NCBI GenBank assembly: GCA_004321745.1
Contig: SGYO01000014.1
Location: 1-47,678, forward strand
Origin: a bacterium
Lineage (GTDB): Bacteria > Fidelibacterota > Marinisomatia > Marinisomatales > UBA1611
Direction of reading: 5' to 3'
Length of the DNA stretch: 47,678 nucleotides
Part shown: positions 9,220 through 16,657 of the stretch, piece after piece
Numbering within the stretch: position 1 is the first letter of the stretch
Layout of the letters: every line of letters begins with the position of its first letter
Position numbers and translations under genes: made by a program
The notes under the pieces: model-generated
Databases searched by the model: none
Told to the model about the DNA's origin: nothing
The model's input: the letters and a program-made list of their open reading frames with translations, nothing else

Positions 9220-10214
9220 GATCTTAGCCCCTCAAGTACTTTGATAGCATTTCCATTTTCTATGGATAGTTTGGCTATTTTAAAGGCATTTTGAAAATCA
9301 TCAGCTTTTCCTCCAACGATTATTCCTGCAGCTGCGTTTAATAATACTATGTCTGTTTTTGGGCCCTCAGCTCCTTGTAGTATTTCAATGATGATTTTTG
9401 CATTCTCATCAGGAGTTCCGCCCTTTAAATCTTCAATGTTAGATCTTGTCAATCCAATACTTTCAGGCTCAAATTCAAAACTTTTTATCTCTCCTCCATT
9501 CATAAATTGCGTCACTTTAGTTTTGCCTGTAGTTGTTAATTCATCTAGCCCCTCATCACTACAAAAAGTCATTACGTTTTTTGAGCCTAAATTTTTTAAT
9601 ACTTTAGCTTGAATTTCGGTTAAATTTTTATCAAAGGTTCCCATTGCTTGAGATTTGACTAAAGCGGGGTTGCATAATGGTCCAAGAATGTTAAAAACAG
9701 TTTTGAGTTTTAAGTCATTTCTTACATTCATGGCATATTTCATGGCTGGGTGGTAAGAAGGAGCAAACATGAACCCTAAATTGTGGTTTTTAATATCTGA
9801 TTTTGATGCAGCGACGCTTTTATTTATATTGATACCTAGTGACTCTAAAACATTCGCAGACCCAGAAGAGGATGAAATAGCCTTGTTTCCATGTTTCGCT
9901 ATTTTAACTCCGGCTCCAGCTGTTACAAAACAGGCCGCTGTAGAAATATTAAACGTACCATGATAATCACCTCCTGTACCGCACATATCAATCGCTTCAT
10001 AATCTAGATCAATTTTTATCATTTTTTCCCGCATAGCCCTTGCGAAACCAGTTACTTCATCTGGATTTTCTTTTTTTACCCTAAGTGCAATTAAAACGCC
10101 AGAAAGTTGTATATCTGTAACTTTGCCCATCATAACACTTTTCATGAAATTGTAAGATTCACTCTCAGTTAGGCTCGTTTTACTGATTAGTTTTTCTAAA
10201 ATGTGTTTTACCAT
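9216..10214 (-). CDS. trpD: Anthranilate phosphoribosyltransferase
   Basis: TrpD transfers the phosphoribosyl group of PRPP to anthranilate. The protein has 332 residues. PRPP-binding motifs are MCGTGGDYHGTFNIST (about 78-93), with VKIAKHGNKAISSSSGSA (about 103-120), and the DEGLDELTTTG metal-site block (about 219-229). The N-terminal helical domain contains the typical GKVTDIQLSGVLIALR stretch. It overlaps trpG by 7 bp and trpC by 4 bp. TrpD is separate from the TrpG amidotransferase here, unlike the E. coli fusion. Confidence 0.96.
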   Translation of the reverse strand: MVKHILEKLISKTSLTESESYNFMKSVMMGKVTDIQLSGVLIALRVKKENPDEVTGFARAMREKMIKIDLDYEAIDMCGTGGDYHGTFNISTAACFVTAGAGVKIAKHGNKAISSSSGSANVLESLGININKSVAASKSDIKNHNLGFMFAPSYHPAMKYAMNVRNDLKLKTVFNILGPLCNPALVKSQAMGTFDKNLTEIQAKVLKNLGSKNVMTFCSDEGLDELTTTGKTKVTQFMNGGEIKSFEFEPESIGLTRSNIEDLKGGTPDENAKIIIEILQGAEGPKTDIVLLNAAAGIIVGGKADDFQNAFKIAKLSIENGNAIKVLEGLRS

Positions 10215-10777
10215 GGGTAATTAAAAAAGTTTTTTATTATTTGTGATCCACAATCAGTACTGTATGATTCTGGATGAAATTGAATTCCAACTATGGGATA
10301 TGTTTTATGTCTTACGCCCATTATAGTCCCATCTTTAAGCTGAGCAATTATTGTTAGTTCATTTGGTAAAGTTGTTTCATCAATTACAAGAGAGTGGTAT
10401 CTAGTTGCGGAAAAGTTGTCTTCAATGTTTTTGAATAAATGATCTTTATAATGGGTCACTTTTGATACTTTTCCATGAACGATATTTTTTGCCTGTATAA
10501 TTTTTCCTCCAAATACCTCTCCAATCGCTTGATGGCCTAAACACACTCCTAAAACCGGTATATTTTTACCTAAATATTTAATTATATCTTTACATAATCC
10601 TGCGTCTTTTGGTTTTCCAGGTCCAGGAGAAATTATAATATTTGAGGGGTTCAAAGATTTAATTTCATCCAATGTAAAAGAGTCATTTCTTTTTACTAAA
10701 ATGTCAGAGTCAATTGTACCTACCATTTGGACTAGATTGAAGGTAAAAGAATCATAATTATCAACAACTAGTATCAT
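10208..10777 (-). CDS. trpG: Anthranilate synthase glutamine amidotransferase component
   Basis: TrpG releases ammonia from glutamine for anthranilate synthase component I. This class I glutamine amidotransferase has 189 residues. It shows VDNYDSFTFNLVQ (about 5-17), IISPGPGKPKDAG (about 48-60), the nucleophile elbow VLGVCLGHQ (Cys about 79), RYHSLVID (about 126-133) and the His/Glu pair in GIQFHPESY (about 168-176). It overlaps trpE by 4 bp (ATGA) and trpD by 7 bp. In some bacteria a TrpG also serves folate synthesis as PabA; the gene order strongly favours the tryptophan role. Confidence 0.95.
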   Translation of the reverse strand: MILVVDNYDSFTFNLVQMVGTIDSDILVKRNDSFTLDEIKSLNPSNIIISPGPGKPKDAGLCKDIIKYLGKNIPVLGVCLGHQAIGEVFGGKIIQAKNIVHGKVSKVTHYKDHLFKNIEDNFSATRYHSLVIDETTLPNELTIIAQLKDGTIMGVRHKTYPIVGIQFHPESYSTDCGSQIIKNFFNYPW

Positions 10778-12252
10778 GACATAAAACCCCGCTCAGCAAG
10801 ATCAATCGCTGCATTAATTACTTTTGCTTTATTTATACACTCTAAGAATTCAGATTCAGCATCAGAATCATGAACAATGCCTGCGCCAGCTTGAAAGTAA
10901 ACTTTATTTCCTTTATGTAATAGAGTTCTAATAGCTATACATGTATTTAGATTGTTTTTGAAATCAAAAAATCCAACAGCACCAGAATATATCCCCCTTG
11001 GCTCACTTTCCAGTTCATTAATAATATTCATTGCTCTTATTTTAGGAGCACCTGTAACTGTCCCAGCAGGAAAACCGCTCATAAGGGCGTCATAATTATC
11101 ATAAGATGATCTAAGTTTTCCAGTAACATTAGATACTATGTGCATCACATGCGAATATTTTTCTATCTGCATAAATTCTGTAACATTTACGCTACCAATT
11201 TTTGATACTCGTCCAACGTCATTTCTTCCCAGGTCGACTAGCATAAGATGTTCAGCTTTTTCTTTTTCATCCGCTAACAGATCTTTTGATAAAATTTTGT
11301 CTTCTTCATCATTTTTCCCTCTTTTTCTTGTACCAGCAATTGGTCTAATGTTCACTATTTTTTGATTTACATTGACCATCATTTCAGGGGAGGATCCAAT
11401 TATATCAAATTCTTGAAATTTTAAATGAAACAAATAGGGTGAGGGGTTAATTCTTCTAAGCGCCCTATATATATTAGTACTACTTGCAAGCGTTTTACGT
11501 TCAAATTTTTGACTTAAAACCACTTGAAAAATATCGCCTGATTTTATGTATGATTTTGCCTTTTGAACTGCTTTTTTAAATTCATCCTTAGTGAAATTTG
11601 ATTTTTGAGCATAAGTGTTTTTTTCAGGCTTTTGTCTGTACTCGAACCTATTGTGCATTAACTCTCCAATGTGATCAATGCGTTCAATAGCATTTTTGTA
11701 TTGAGTTTCTAAACTCGTACTATTTTTGATTTTAACATTTGAAATTACGATAGCGTCCCCATTTACGTGGTCAAATGCAATCACATCTTCAAAAAGCATA
11801 AATATTGATTCAGGGATCATGTTATCTTTGTGAGTAGAAATTTTTTCATACCATTTCACGGTTTCATAGCTTAAATATCCGACCATTCCCCCTGAAAATG
11901 GTGGAAGACCCTCTGAACTCCTTTGGTCGTAGCCAATTTGTTCTTGCCTGATTAGATCGGTAATTGGCTTATTTATCGAATCTATTTTTTTATTTTTTAT
12001 AACCTGTGTTTTAGAACCTTTAGATATAAAAATAGTATTCGGGTTTATTCCAATGTATGAGTACCTGGATCTTTTTATATTTTTTTCAACTGATTCAAAA
12101 ATAAATCCATAGTCAATGTTTTGGTTTAATGCGTTCCACACGCCAACTGGAGTTAATACGTCAGCTAAAATTCGCTTGTAAACTGGAATGCACTGATCTC
12201 CATTTTTAAAAAGTAATTTGAATGCATTTAATGTTGTTTTATTATTTTTCAT
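10774..12252 (-). CDS. trpE: Anthranilate synthase component I
   Basis: TrpE makes anthranilate from chorismate and ammonia. I place the start at ATG 12252 (492 residues, beginning MKNNKTT). An in-frame start at 12270 would add MMGFFF, but that DNA is the 3' arm and T-run of the attenuator terminator. The N-terminal region has the feedback-site-like FESVEKNIKRSRYSYIG (equivalent of LLES), so tryptophan inhibition is likely retained. The chorismate-utilising domain shows FQVVLSQKFER, NPSPYLFHLKF, GSSPEMMV, PIAGTRKRG, DLGRNDVGRVS, FPAGTVTGAPKIRAM and YSGAVGFFD. It overlaps trpG by 4 bp and is the first gene downstream of the aromatic attenuator. Confidence 0.95.
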   Translation of the reverse strand: MKNNKTTLNAFKLLFKNGDQCIPVYKRILADVLTPVGVWNALNQNIDYGFIFESVEKNIKRSRYSYIGINPNTIFISKGSKTQVIKNKKIDSINKPITDLIRQEQIGYDQRSSEGLPPFSGGMVGYLSYETVKWYEKISTHKDNMIPESIFMLFEDVIAFDHVNGDAIVISNVKIKNSTSLETQYKNAIERIDHIGELMHNRFEYRQKPEKNTYAQKSNFTKDEFKKAVQKAKSYIKSGDIFQVVLSQKFERKTLASSTNIYRALRRINPSPYLFHLKFQEFDIIGSSPEMMVNVNQKIVNIRPIAGTRKRGKNDEEDKILSKDLLADEKEKAEHLMLVDLGRNDVGRVSKIGSVNVTEFMQIEKYSHVMHIVSNVTGKLRSSYDNYDALMSGFPAGTVTGAPKIRAMNIINELESEPRGIYSGAVGFFDFKNNLNTCIAIRTLLHKGNKVYFQAGAGIVHDSDAESEFLECINKAKVINAAIDLAERGFMS

Positions 12253-12280
12253 AAAAAAAAACCCCATCATTTTGATGGGG
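12253..12280 (-). terminator. Intrinsic terminator of the trpE leader (attenuator)
   Basis: On the minus strand the 8-bp stem is CCCCATCA / TGATGGGG with a 3-nt AAA loop, followed by nine T. The trpE ATG follows the T-run directly. The stem, loop and U-run are those of a strong Rho-independent terminator. Its position in front of the structural genes, rather than behind a gene, marks it as an attenuator. Its 5' arm (12280-12273) overlaps a competing pairing partner at 12281-12277. Confidence 0.93.
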
Positions 12281-12335
12281 CCTGATTTAATTTTTAATAT
12301 ATCTAACGATATTATTATAAAGAGCCCCTTTCAGG
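12277..12335 (-). promoter_or_regulatory. Mutually exclusive leader RNA pairings (antiterminator region)
   Basis: Within the leader-peptide codons, GGGGC (12328-12324) is complementary to GCCCC (12281-12277), which contains most of the 5' arm of the terminator. This pairing would act as the antiterminator. An alternative pairing, CCTGA (12335-12331) with TCAGG (12285-12281), leaves the terminator free. The two cannot form together. A ribosome stalled on the aromatic codons would cover the CCTGA segment and leave GGGGC free, giving readthrough. A ribosome that reaches the stop codon would mask GGGGC, giving termination. The complementarities are read directly; the switch model is inference. 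Confidence 0.75.
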
Positions 12336-12371
12336 AAGATACCAGAACCAAAAATAAAATTTGTTTTTCAT
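12315..12371 (-). CDS. Aromatic leader peptide (attenuator ORF, Phe/Tyr/Trp-rich)
   Basis: This ORF encodes 18 residues, MKNKFYFWFWYLPERGSL, with a TAA stop. Residues 5-11 (FYFWFWY) are seven consecutive aromatics: three Phe, two Tyr and two Trp codons. It ends 63 bases before the trpE start, upstream of an intrinsic terminator and overlapping its antiterminator partner. This is the architecture of trpL/pheL-type attenuators, but it samples all three aromatic amino acids, matching an operon that contains trp, phe, tyr and common-pathway genes. Two in-frame upstream ATGs (12389 and 12404) could give 24- or 29-residue versions; no start has a clear Shine-Dalgarno sequence, so the start is uncertain. 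Confidence 0.85.
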   Translation of the reverse strand: MKNKFYFWFWYLPERGSL

Positions 12372-12394
12372 TATTGTATGTATAAACATATCAA

Positions 12395-12424
12395 ATATTA
12401 CCATAGGTAAATTAATTTTTGCAA
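12395..12424 (-). promoter_or_regulatory. Candidate promoter for the attenuated trp-phe-tyr-aro operon
   Basis: Minus-strand -35-like TTGCAA (12424-12419), an 18-bp spacer and -10-like TAATAT (12400-12395), preceded by TG as in an extended -10 element. Transcription would start near 12388, giving a short 5' UTR before the leader ORF at 12371. Both hexamers match consensus at four of six positions, which is weak in AT-rich DNA. Transcription could instead come only from the aroQ promoter. Confidence 0.35.
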
Positions 12425-12426
12425 AG

Positions 12427-12699
12427 TTATTTATTATAATCTTGTCTCTTTTTTGAAATTGAGAAGAATAATTTATATATTGACTCAATTTCGCCTTGAT
12501 CTAAATTATTATCTGGAAGGCCTAGAATATGTTTAATTAGCTCATTTTCTCTATCGCTATTTGTGATTTCCATATTATGCTGAACTTTTATTTCGCCAAT
12601 TTTTTTAGCGATATTCATTCTTTTAAAAATCATAGAAAAGAGCTTTTCATCGAGCTTGTTAATCTGATTTCTTAAATTAGATAATTCTTTTTTGCTCAT
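12427..12699 (-). CDS. aroQ: Chorismate mutase, AroQ type
   Basis: This 90-residue all-helical protein matches monofunctional AroQ chorismate mutases, which rearrange chorismate to prephenate for Phe and Tyr synthesis. The first helix has LRNQINKLDEKLFSMIFKR (about 8-26), with the conserved Arg and the D/E-K-L pattern. MNIAKKIGEIKVQH (about 27-40) follows, then SDRENELIKHIL (about 48-59) and a C-terminal helix ending in KKRQ. In enteric bacteria this domain is fused to PheA or TyrA; here it is separate and first in the locus, upstream of the attenuator. It would therefore escape the termination that controls trpE onward. It may also partner the class II DAHP synthase, as in actinobacteria (inference). 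Confidence 0.88.
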   Translation of the reverse strand: MSKKELSNLRNQINKLDEKLFSMIFKRMNIAKKIGEIKVQHNMEITNSDRENELIKHILGLPDNNLDQGEIESIYKLFFSISKKRQDYNK

Positions 12700-12707
12700 A
12701 TCATTGA

Positions 12708-12736
12708 ACTTTACAAAGCAAAAAATTAACGTTCAA
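12708..12736 (-). promoter_or_regulatory. Weak candidate promoter for aroQ
   Basis: Minus-strand TTGAAC (12736-12731), a 17-bp spacer and TAAAGT (12713-12708). Each hexamer matches consensus at four of six positions. The predicted start of transcription is only one or two bases from the aroQ ATG, which would give an almost leaderless mRNA. Low confidence in AT-rich intergenic DNA. Confidence 0.25.
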
Positions 12737-12766
12737 GAATAACAATTTAAATTTTGATTTTTATTT

Positions 12767-12772
12767 TATAAT
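12767..12772 (+). promoter_or_regulatory. -10 box upstream of the TPP riboswitch
   Basis: A perfect TATAAT lies about 50 bases upstream of the aptamer core. Transcription would start near 12779, so the riboswitch would lie at the 5' end of the mRNA. No convincing -35 hexamer is seen at 16-18 bp spacing, so only the -10 is annotated. Confidence 0.45.
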
Positions 12773-12823
12773 CAGCCTAAAAGTAGTTGTTAGTTCATCG
12801 TTTTGGTAAGTATTTTAGAGTAG

Positions 12824-12903
12824 CTCTAGGGGTGTTGCATCGGTTTGCAACTGAAATTAAACCCTCAAAACTTGATCTGGATAATACCAGCGGAAGGAAC
12901 GAG
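12824..12903 (+). promoter_or_regulatory. TPP (thiamine pyrophosphate) riboswitch
   Basis: The conserved THI-box elements are present in order: GGGGTG (12829-12834), a P3 stem GTTGCA/TGCAAC (12834-12839 with 12846-12851), CTGAAA in place of CUGAGA (12851-12856), ACCC (12861-12864) pairing with GGGT as P2, then CTTGATCTGGATAATACCAG (12871-12890) with the P4 stem CTGG/CCAG, and GCGGAAGGAAC (12890-12900). P1 is short: CTC 12824-12826 with GAG 12901-12903. The ribosome-binding sequence GGAAGGAA (12892-12899) is part of the conserved 3' segment, 7 bases before the ATG at 12907. Ligand binding should therefore hide it directly. There is no terminator between aptamer and gene. Confidence 0.93.
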
Positions 12904-12906
12904 ATA

Positions 12907-15246
12907 ATGTATAAATACTTTTTCATCTTACTTTTATTTCAAAAGACAATTTTAGCCTCAAACGTTTTAACAGGTGTAGTTGTTGATATTCAAAATCAAA
13001 CTCCAATTGAAGGTGTCAATATAACATGTGGAGAGGAAGGAACTACTTCTAATAGTGAGGGTAAATTTAAAATAAAACCTGATTCTGATTCTATTAGTTT
13101 TAGTCATATTGGATTTGAAAGTATTACCGTCGAAACTAAAAAATCGATGTACATTAAAATGACTGGGAAAATTATTGAAACGAACGAAATAATTGTTCGT
13201 TCTTCATTGCTAAAATCCTCTCCATTTGAATCATCTTCAAGTTTAGCGGTTTTTACAAAAAAAGATATTGAAGACCAGAATTTTGATCATTTTCAGAATG
13301 CAATCGATCAAATTCCAAACTTGAATTTTTCTGGTGGAACGAGTCGCCCAAGATATTTTCAAATAAGAGGTATCGGTGAGAGAAGTCAATATTTTGGTGA
13401 AGGCTCCCCAAATCATTCAGTCGGATATGAGGTTGATGGAATTGATTTGAGTGGTATTGGTATGGTTGGAAGCACTATAGATATAAACCAAATAGAGATT
13501 AGTAGGGGGCCTCAAACTACTATTTTTGGAAATAATTCCATTGCAGGATTAATCACTATAGATAGCGCTGAGCCAGAAACAAAGCAGGTGATCAAAATCA
13601 TTCATAAAACTGGAAATGACAACACCAAGAATACTGGGATGATTGCTAATTTGAAAATATTAAAAAATCTATATGGAAGATTTACAGTTCTAAAAAATTA
13701 TCAAAATGGATTTAGAACAAACAAATATTTTGACGTAAATAATACAAACAAAAAAGATGAGACTCTTTTAAGATTCAAAATTAACATTCCCATAGGCAAT
13801 AACTTGATAGTTAAGAATACTTTACTGCACTCTAAAATGGATAATGGCTATGATGCTTGGGCTCCAGATAACAATAAGAATTACTATACTTATTCTGATG
13901 AGCCGGGGAAAGATGCTCAAGAAACAAATGCATTTATTTCAAAACTAAAATTTAAGTTTAAAAAATTTAATACATTATTAAAGTTATCATCCTCCTCAAC
14001 AGATCTGATACATAGTTATGATGGTGATTGGGGTAATAACCCATTTTGGGAAGATTCAACAACCTATGGTTTTGATTCCTATTATTATGGATATTATTTG
14101 CCCTACCAGTACTTTGACAAGACCTCAAGATTAAAAAGAAATACTAATGCTGAAGCCAGAGTTTATAAGGATAATGCCGTTGTAGGTCTTTATTTTAAAA
14201 ATTTGAATGAGGTTGATGAAGCTGAGGGGTATTTATTTGGCGGCGAGGGAAATGTTGCAAAAGCAGATAGTGAATATGATATTAGAATTTCTGCAGCCTA
14301 TGCTCAGATGAGAACATCAATTTCTAACAAATTAAAAATGGACAACAGTGTAAGATTAGAATTTAATGATATAAGTTATGATGGGAATTCATTTGGATAC
14401 TCCAATGATACTCTCCCAGCTGTAGAGTCTAACAAATCCTACAGTTTAATTGGGTTAAAGAGTAGTATAAGTTACGAAATTGATCCTCACTCGAAAATTT
14501 TTGCTCATTTCTCATACGGGTACAAATCTGGAGGAATCAATCAACAGCCTTATGTATCTGAGCAAAATAGAGTCTACAGTCCAGAATATTTAAGCAACTT
14601 TGAGCTAAGTTTTAAAACAAAAAAAGAAAAATATTTTGTAAACCTGTCCTATTTTTATAATAAACGTCTTGATCAGCAAGTTTCTATTTCTGCTCAGCAA
14701 ACTGAAAATGATCCTAATAGTTTTTATTATTTTACATCAAACTCAAAATATGCTGGATTCTCTAGAGGTGCTGAATTGGAGCTTAAATATCAAATATTTA
14801 AAAATCTAAATATAAAATCATCTCTTGCTTATTTGGATACGTGGACTAGCAAATTTTCATATAGTATTGCTGGGGACAATGTCATGATAGGTGGTGGTCG
14901 TGAAGCTGCAATGTCTCCAAAATTATCTTCGTCTTTATCGATTATTTATAAGCATAAATCTATTTTCGGATCGGTAAACCATAGCTTCAAGGACGATTAT
15001 TACTTTTCTGATAGTCATGATATGATGTCCAAAGAATATGCTTTGACAAATCTTTCGGCTGGAAAAGATTTTGGTGATTTTAAAATCAAAGCTTGGGTTA
15101 ATAATATCTTTGATAAAAGATATGCAATTAGGGGATTTTATTTTGGATTAATCCCTCCAAATTATGAAGATAAGCTTTGGCTAAGTTATGGAGATCCAAG
15201 GCATTATGGGATTTCGATAGAGTATGAATTCATTGGTCCAAATTAA
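12907..15246 (+). CDS. TonB-dependent outer-membrane receptor under TPP riboswitch control
   Basis: The protein has 779 residues from the ATG directly after the riboswitch. A longer in-frame start at 12787 would translate the aptamer and is rejected. It opens with a signal peptide (MYKYFFILLLFQKTILAS). A carboxypeptidase-regulatory-like beta domain (about 20-95: GVVVDIQNQTPIEGVNI, SHIGFES) and a plug domain (about 110-220: YFQIRGIGERSQ, YEVDGIDLSG, IEISRGPQTTIFGNNSIAG) follow. The rest is a long beta-barrel ending in the terminal strand YGISIEYEFIG. TPP-regulated receptors of this class are thought to import thiamine or its precursors. The substrate is inferred from the riboswitch, and no thiamine gene is adjacent. 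It stands alone, divergent from aroQ. Confidence 0.9.
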   Translation: MYKYFFILLLFQKTILASNVLTGVVVDIQNQTPIEGVNITCGEEGTTSNSEGKFKIKPDSDSISFSHIGFESITVETKKSMYIKMTGKIIETNEIIVRSSLLKSSPFESSSSLAVFTKKDIEDQNFDHFQNAIDQIPNLNFSGGTSRPRYFQIRGIGERSQYFGEGSPNHSVGYEVDGIDLSGIGMVGSTIDINQIEISRGPQTTIFGNNSIAGLITIDSAEPETKQVIKIIHKTGNDNTKNTGMIANLKILKNLYGRFTVLKNYQNGFRTNKYFDVNNTNKKDETLLRFKINIPIGNNLIVKNTLLHSKMDNGYDAWAPDNNKNYYTYSDEPGKDAQETNAFISKLKFKFKKFNTLLKLSSSSTDLIHSYDGDWGNNPFWEDSTTYGFDSYYYGYYLPYQYFDKTSRLKRNTNAEARVYKDNAVVGLYFKNLNEVDEAEGYLFGGEGNVAKADSEYDIRISAAYAQMRTSISNKLKMDNSVRLEFNDISYDGNSFGYSNDTLPAVESNKSYSLIGLKSSISYEIDPHSKIFAHFSYGYKSGGINQQPYVSEQNRVYSPEYLSNFELSFKTKKEKYFVNLSYFYNKRLDQQVSISAQQTENDPNSFYYFTSNSKYAGFSRGAELELKYQIFKNLNIKSSLAYLDTWTSKFSYSIAGDNVMIGGGREAAMSPKLSSSLSIIYKHKSIFGSVNHSFKDDYYFSDSHDMMSKEYALTNLSAGKDFGDFKIKAWVNNIFDKRYAIRGFYFGLIPPNYEDKLWLSYGDPRHYGISIEYEFIGPN

Positions 15247-15261
15247 TCATTCTTAAAGTTT

Positions 15262-15290
15262 TTCACTTATTCGATTGAAAGGTGTATAAT
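15262..15290 (+). promoter_or_regulatory. Promoter of the ffh-rplS operon
   Basis: TTCACT (15262-15267; four of six matches to TTGACA), a 17-bp spacer and a perfect TATAAT (15285-15290). Transcription would start near 15297, about 23 bases before the ffh ATG. It is the first good promoter after the TonB receptor gene. Confidence 0.6.
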
Positions 15291-15319
15291 ATCAACTACA
15301 CTTAAGGGTTTAGGTAACT

Positions 15320-16645
15320 ATGTTTGACGGTATAAGCAAAAGATTTGATACTATTTTAAAAAACCTTAGAGGCCTAGGGAAAATAACCGATGAGAATATT
15401 GAGCACACTTCTAGAGAAATAAGGAAAGCACTTCTAGAGGCCGATGTTAATTTTCATGTTGCCAAGGAATTTGTAAATAATGTAAAAGATCTAGCCAAAG
15501 GTACTAAAGTATTTGATTCCATCAAACCAGGAGAACAGTTTATAAGTATCATTCACAAGGAAATGATAAAAACTCTTGGGGAATCAAATTCTAAATTAGA
15601 TTTACCATTAAGGCTCAACTTGATTATGCTGATTGGAACCCAAGGTAGTGGTAAAACAACAACCGCGTCAAAACTTGCATTTAGGCTCAAAAATGATGAT
15701 AAAAAAGTTCTTCTTGTTGCTGCTGACACGTATCGACCGGGAGCTATTGATCAACTCAAAACTCTGGGCAAACAAATAAATACTACAGTTTACTCAGATG
15801 AAACCAATGATCCTGTCAAAATTTGTACTAATGCTTTAGTTAAAGCAAAAAATGAAAATTTCGATGTAATCATTTATGATACTGCTGGTAGGTTGAACGT
15901 TGATGGCGAGATGATGCTTGAAATTCAAAATTTAAAAGATAAATTATCTCCGAATGAAATTTTCTACATTGCAGATAGTATGACTGGGCAAGATGTTATT
16001 TCGTCAATAAAGACTTTTGATGAGGCAATTAAACTAACAGGCGTAATTATGACTAAGCTTGATGGTGACGCCAGGGGTGGATCTATTCTTTCAATTCGAA
16101 GTGTTACCAATGTGCCTATTAAATTTGTAGGGATTTCTGAAAAATATGATGGGCTGCAGGTATTTAACGCAAAACAGATTGCAGATAGGATACTTGGTTT
16201 TGGTGATATCTTATCTTTAGTTGACCGCGTAGAAAAAGTAATGAAAGAAGAGGATGCTGTAAAATTAGAAGAAAGATTGGCAAGTAATACTTTTGATTTT
16301 AATGATTTTCGTACTCAAATACATCAAATGCGCCAAATGGGATCTATGACTGATTTAATTGGTATGATTCCTGGAATTAGTCGTAAAATTAGGAGTTTGA
16401 GTTTTGATGAAAATCAAATAATATGGACAGAAGCGATTATTAACTCGATGACACCATATGAGAGATCAAAACCAGAAATACTAAATGCTAGTAGAAAAAA
16501 GAGAATTGCTTTAGGCAGCGGTAGAAGCGTATTTGAAGTAAATACCTTATTGAAAAAGTTTTTCGAAATGAAAAAAATGATGAAAAAAATGAACCTAAAT
16601 AAGACTAAATTTTCTACTAAAAAATTACTAAGAAATTTTAGATAA
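15320..16645 (+). CDS. ffh: Signal recognition particle GTPase Ffh (SRP54)
   Basis: Ffh binds signal sequences of nascent membrane proteins and, with 4.5S RNA and FtsY, targets them to the membrane. The 441 residues comprise the N domain (about 1-90), the G domain with GTQGSGKTTTASKLA (about 107-121), DTYRPGAIDQL (about 138-148), DTAGR (about 189-193) and TKLDGDARGG (about 247-256), and the methionine-rich M domain after about 320 (MRQMGSMTDLIGMIPG, the helix-turn-helix around RKKRIALGSG, and a basic Met/Lys tail). It is the first gene of an operon with rpsP and rplS. The M-domain tail is short but not truncated. Confidence 0.97.
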   Translation: MFDGISKRFDTILKNLRGLGKITDENIEHTSREIRKALLEADVNFHVAKEFVNNVKDLAKGTKVFDSIKPGEQFISIIHKEMIKTLGESNSKLDLPLRLNLIMLIGTQGSGKTTTASKLAFRLKNDDKKVLLVAADTYRPGAIDQLKTLGKQINTTVYSDETNDPVKICTNALVKAKNENFDVIIYDTAGRLNVDGEMMLEIQNLKDKLSPNEIFYIADSMTGQDVISSIKTFDEAIKLTGVIMTKLDGDARGGSILSIRSVTNVPIKFVGISEKYDGLQVFNAKQIADRILGFGDILSLVDRVEKVMKEEDAVKLEERLASNTFDFNDFRTQIHQMRQMGSMTDLIGMIPGISRKIRSLSFDENQIIWTEAIINSMTPYERSKPEILNASRKKRIALGSGRSVFEVNTLLKKFFEMKKMMKKMNLNKTKFSTKKLLRNFR

Positions 16646-16651
16646 AAGGAG
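16645..16651 (+). promoter_or_regulatory. Ribosome-binding site fixing the rpsP TTG start
   Basis: AAAGGAG ends six bases before TTG 16658. It partly overlaps the ffh stop codon. Together with homology starting immediately after the TTG, it supports that non-ATG start. Confidence 0.7.
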
Positions 16652-16657
16652 ATTGCT

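Noticed and set aside
12253-12270. Longer trpE reading frame starting MMGFFFMKNN at 12270.
   Set aside because: The extra codons are the 3' arm and T-run of the attenuator terminator. The ATG at 12252 directly after the T-run is the sensible start.
12787-12906. Longer reading frame for the TonB receptor starting at 12787.
   Set aside because: The extra 40 codons are the TPP riboswitch. The signal peptide starts at the 12907 ATG.
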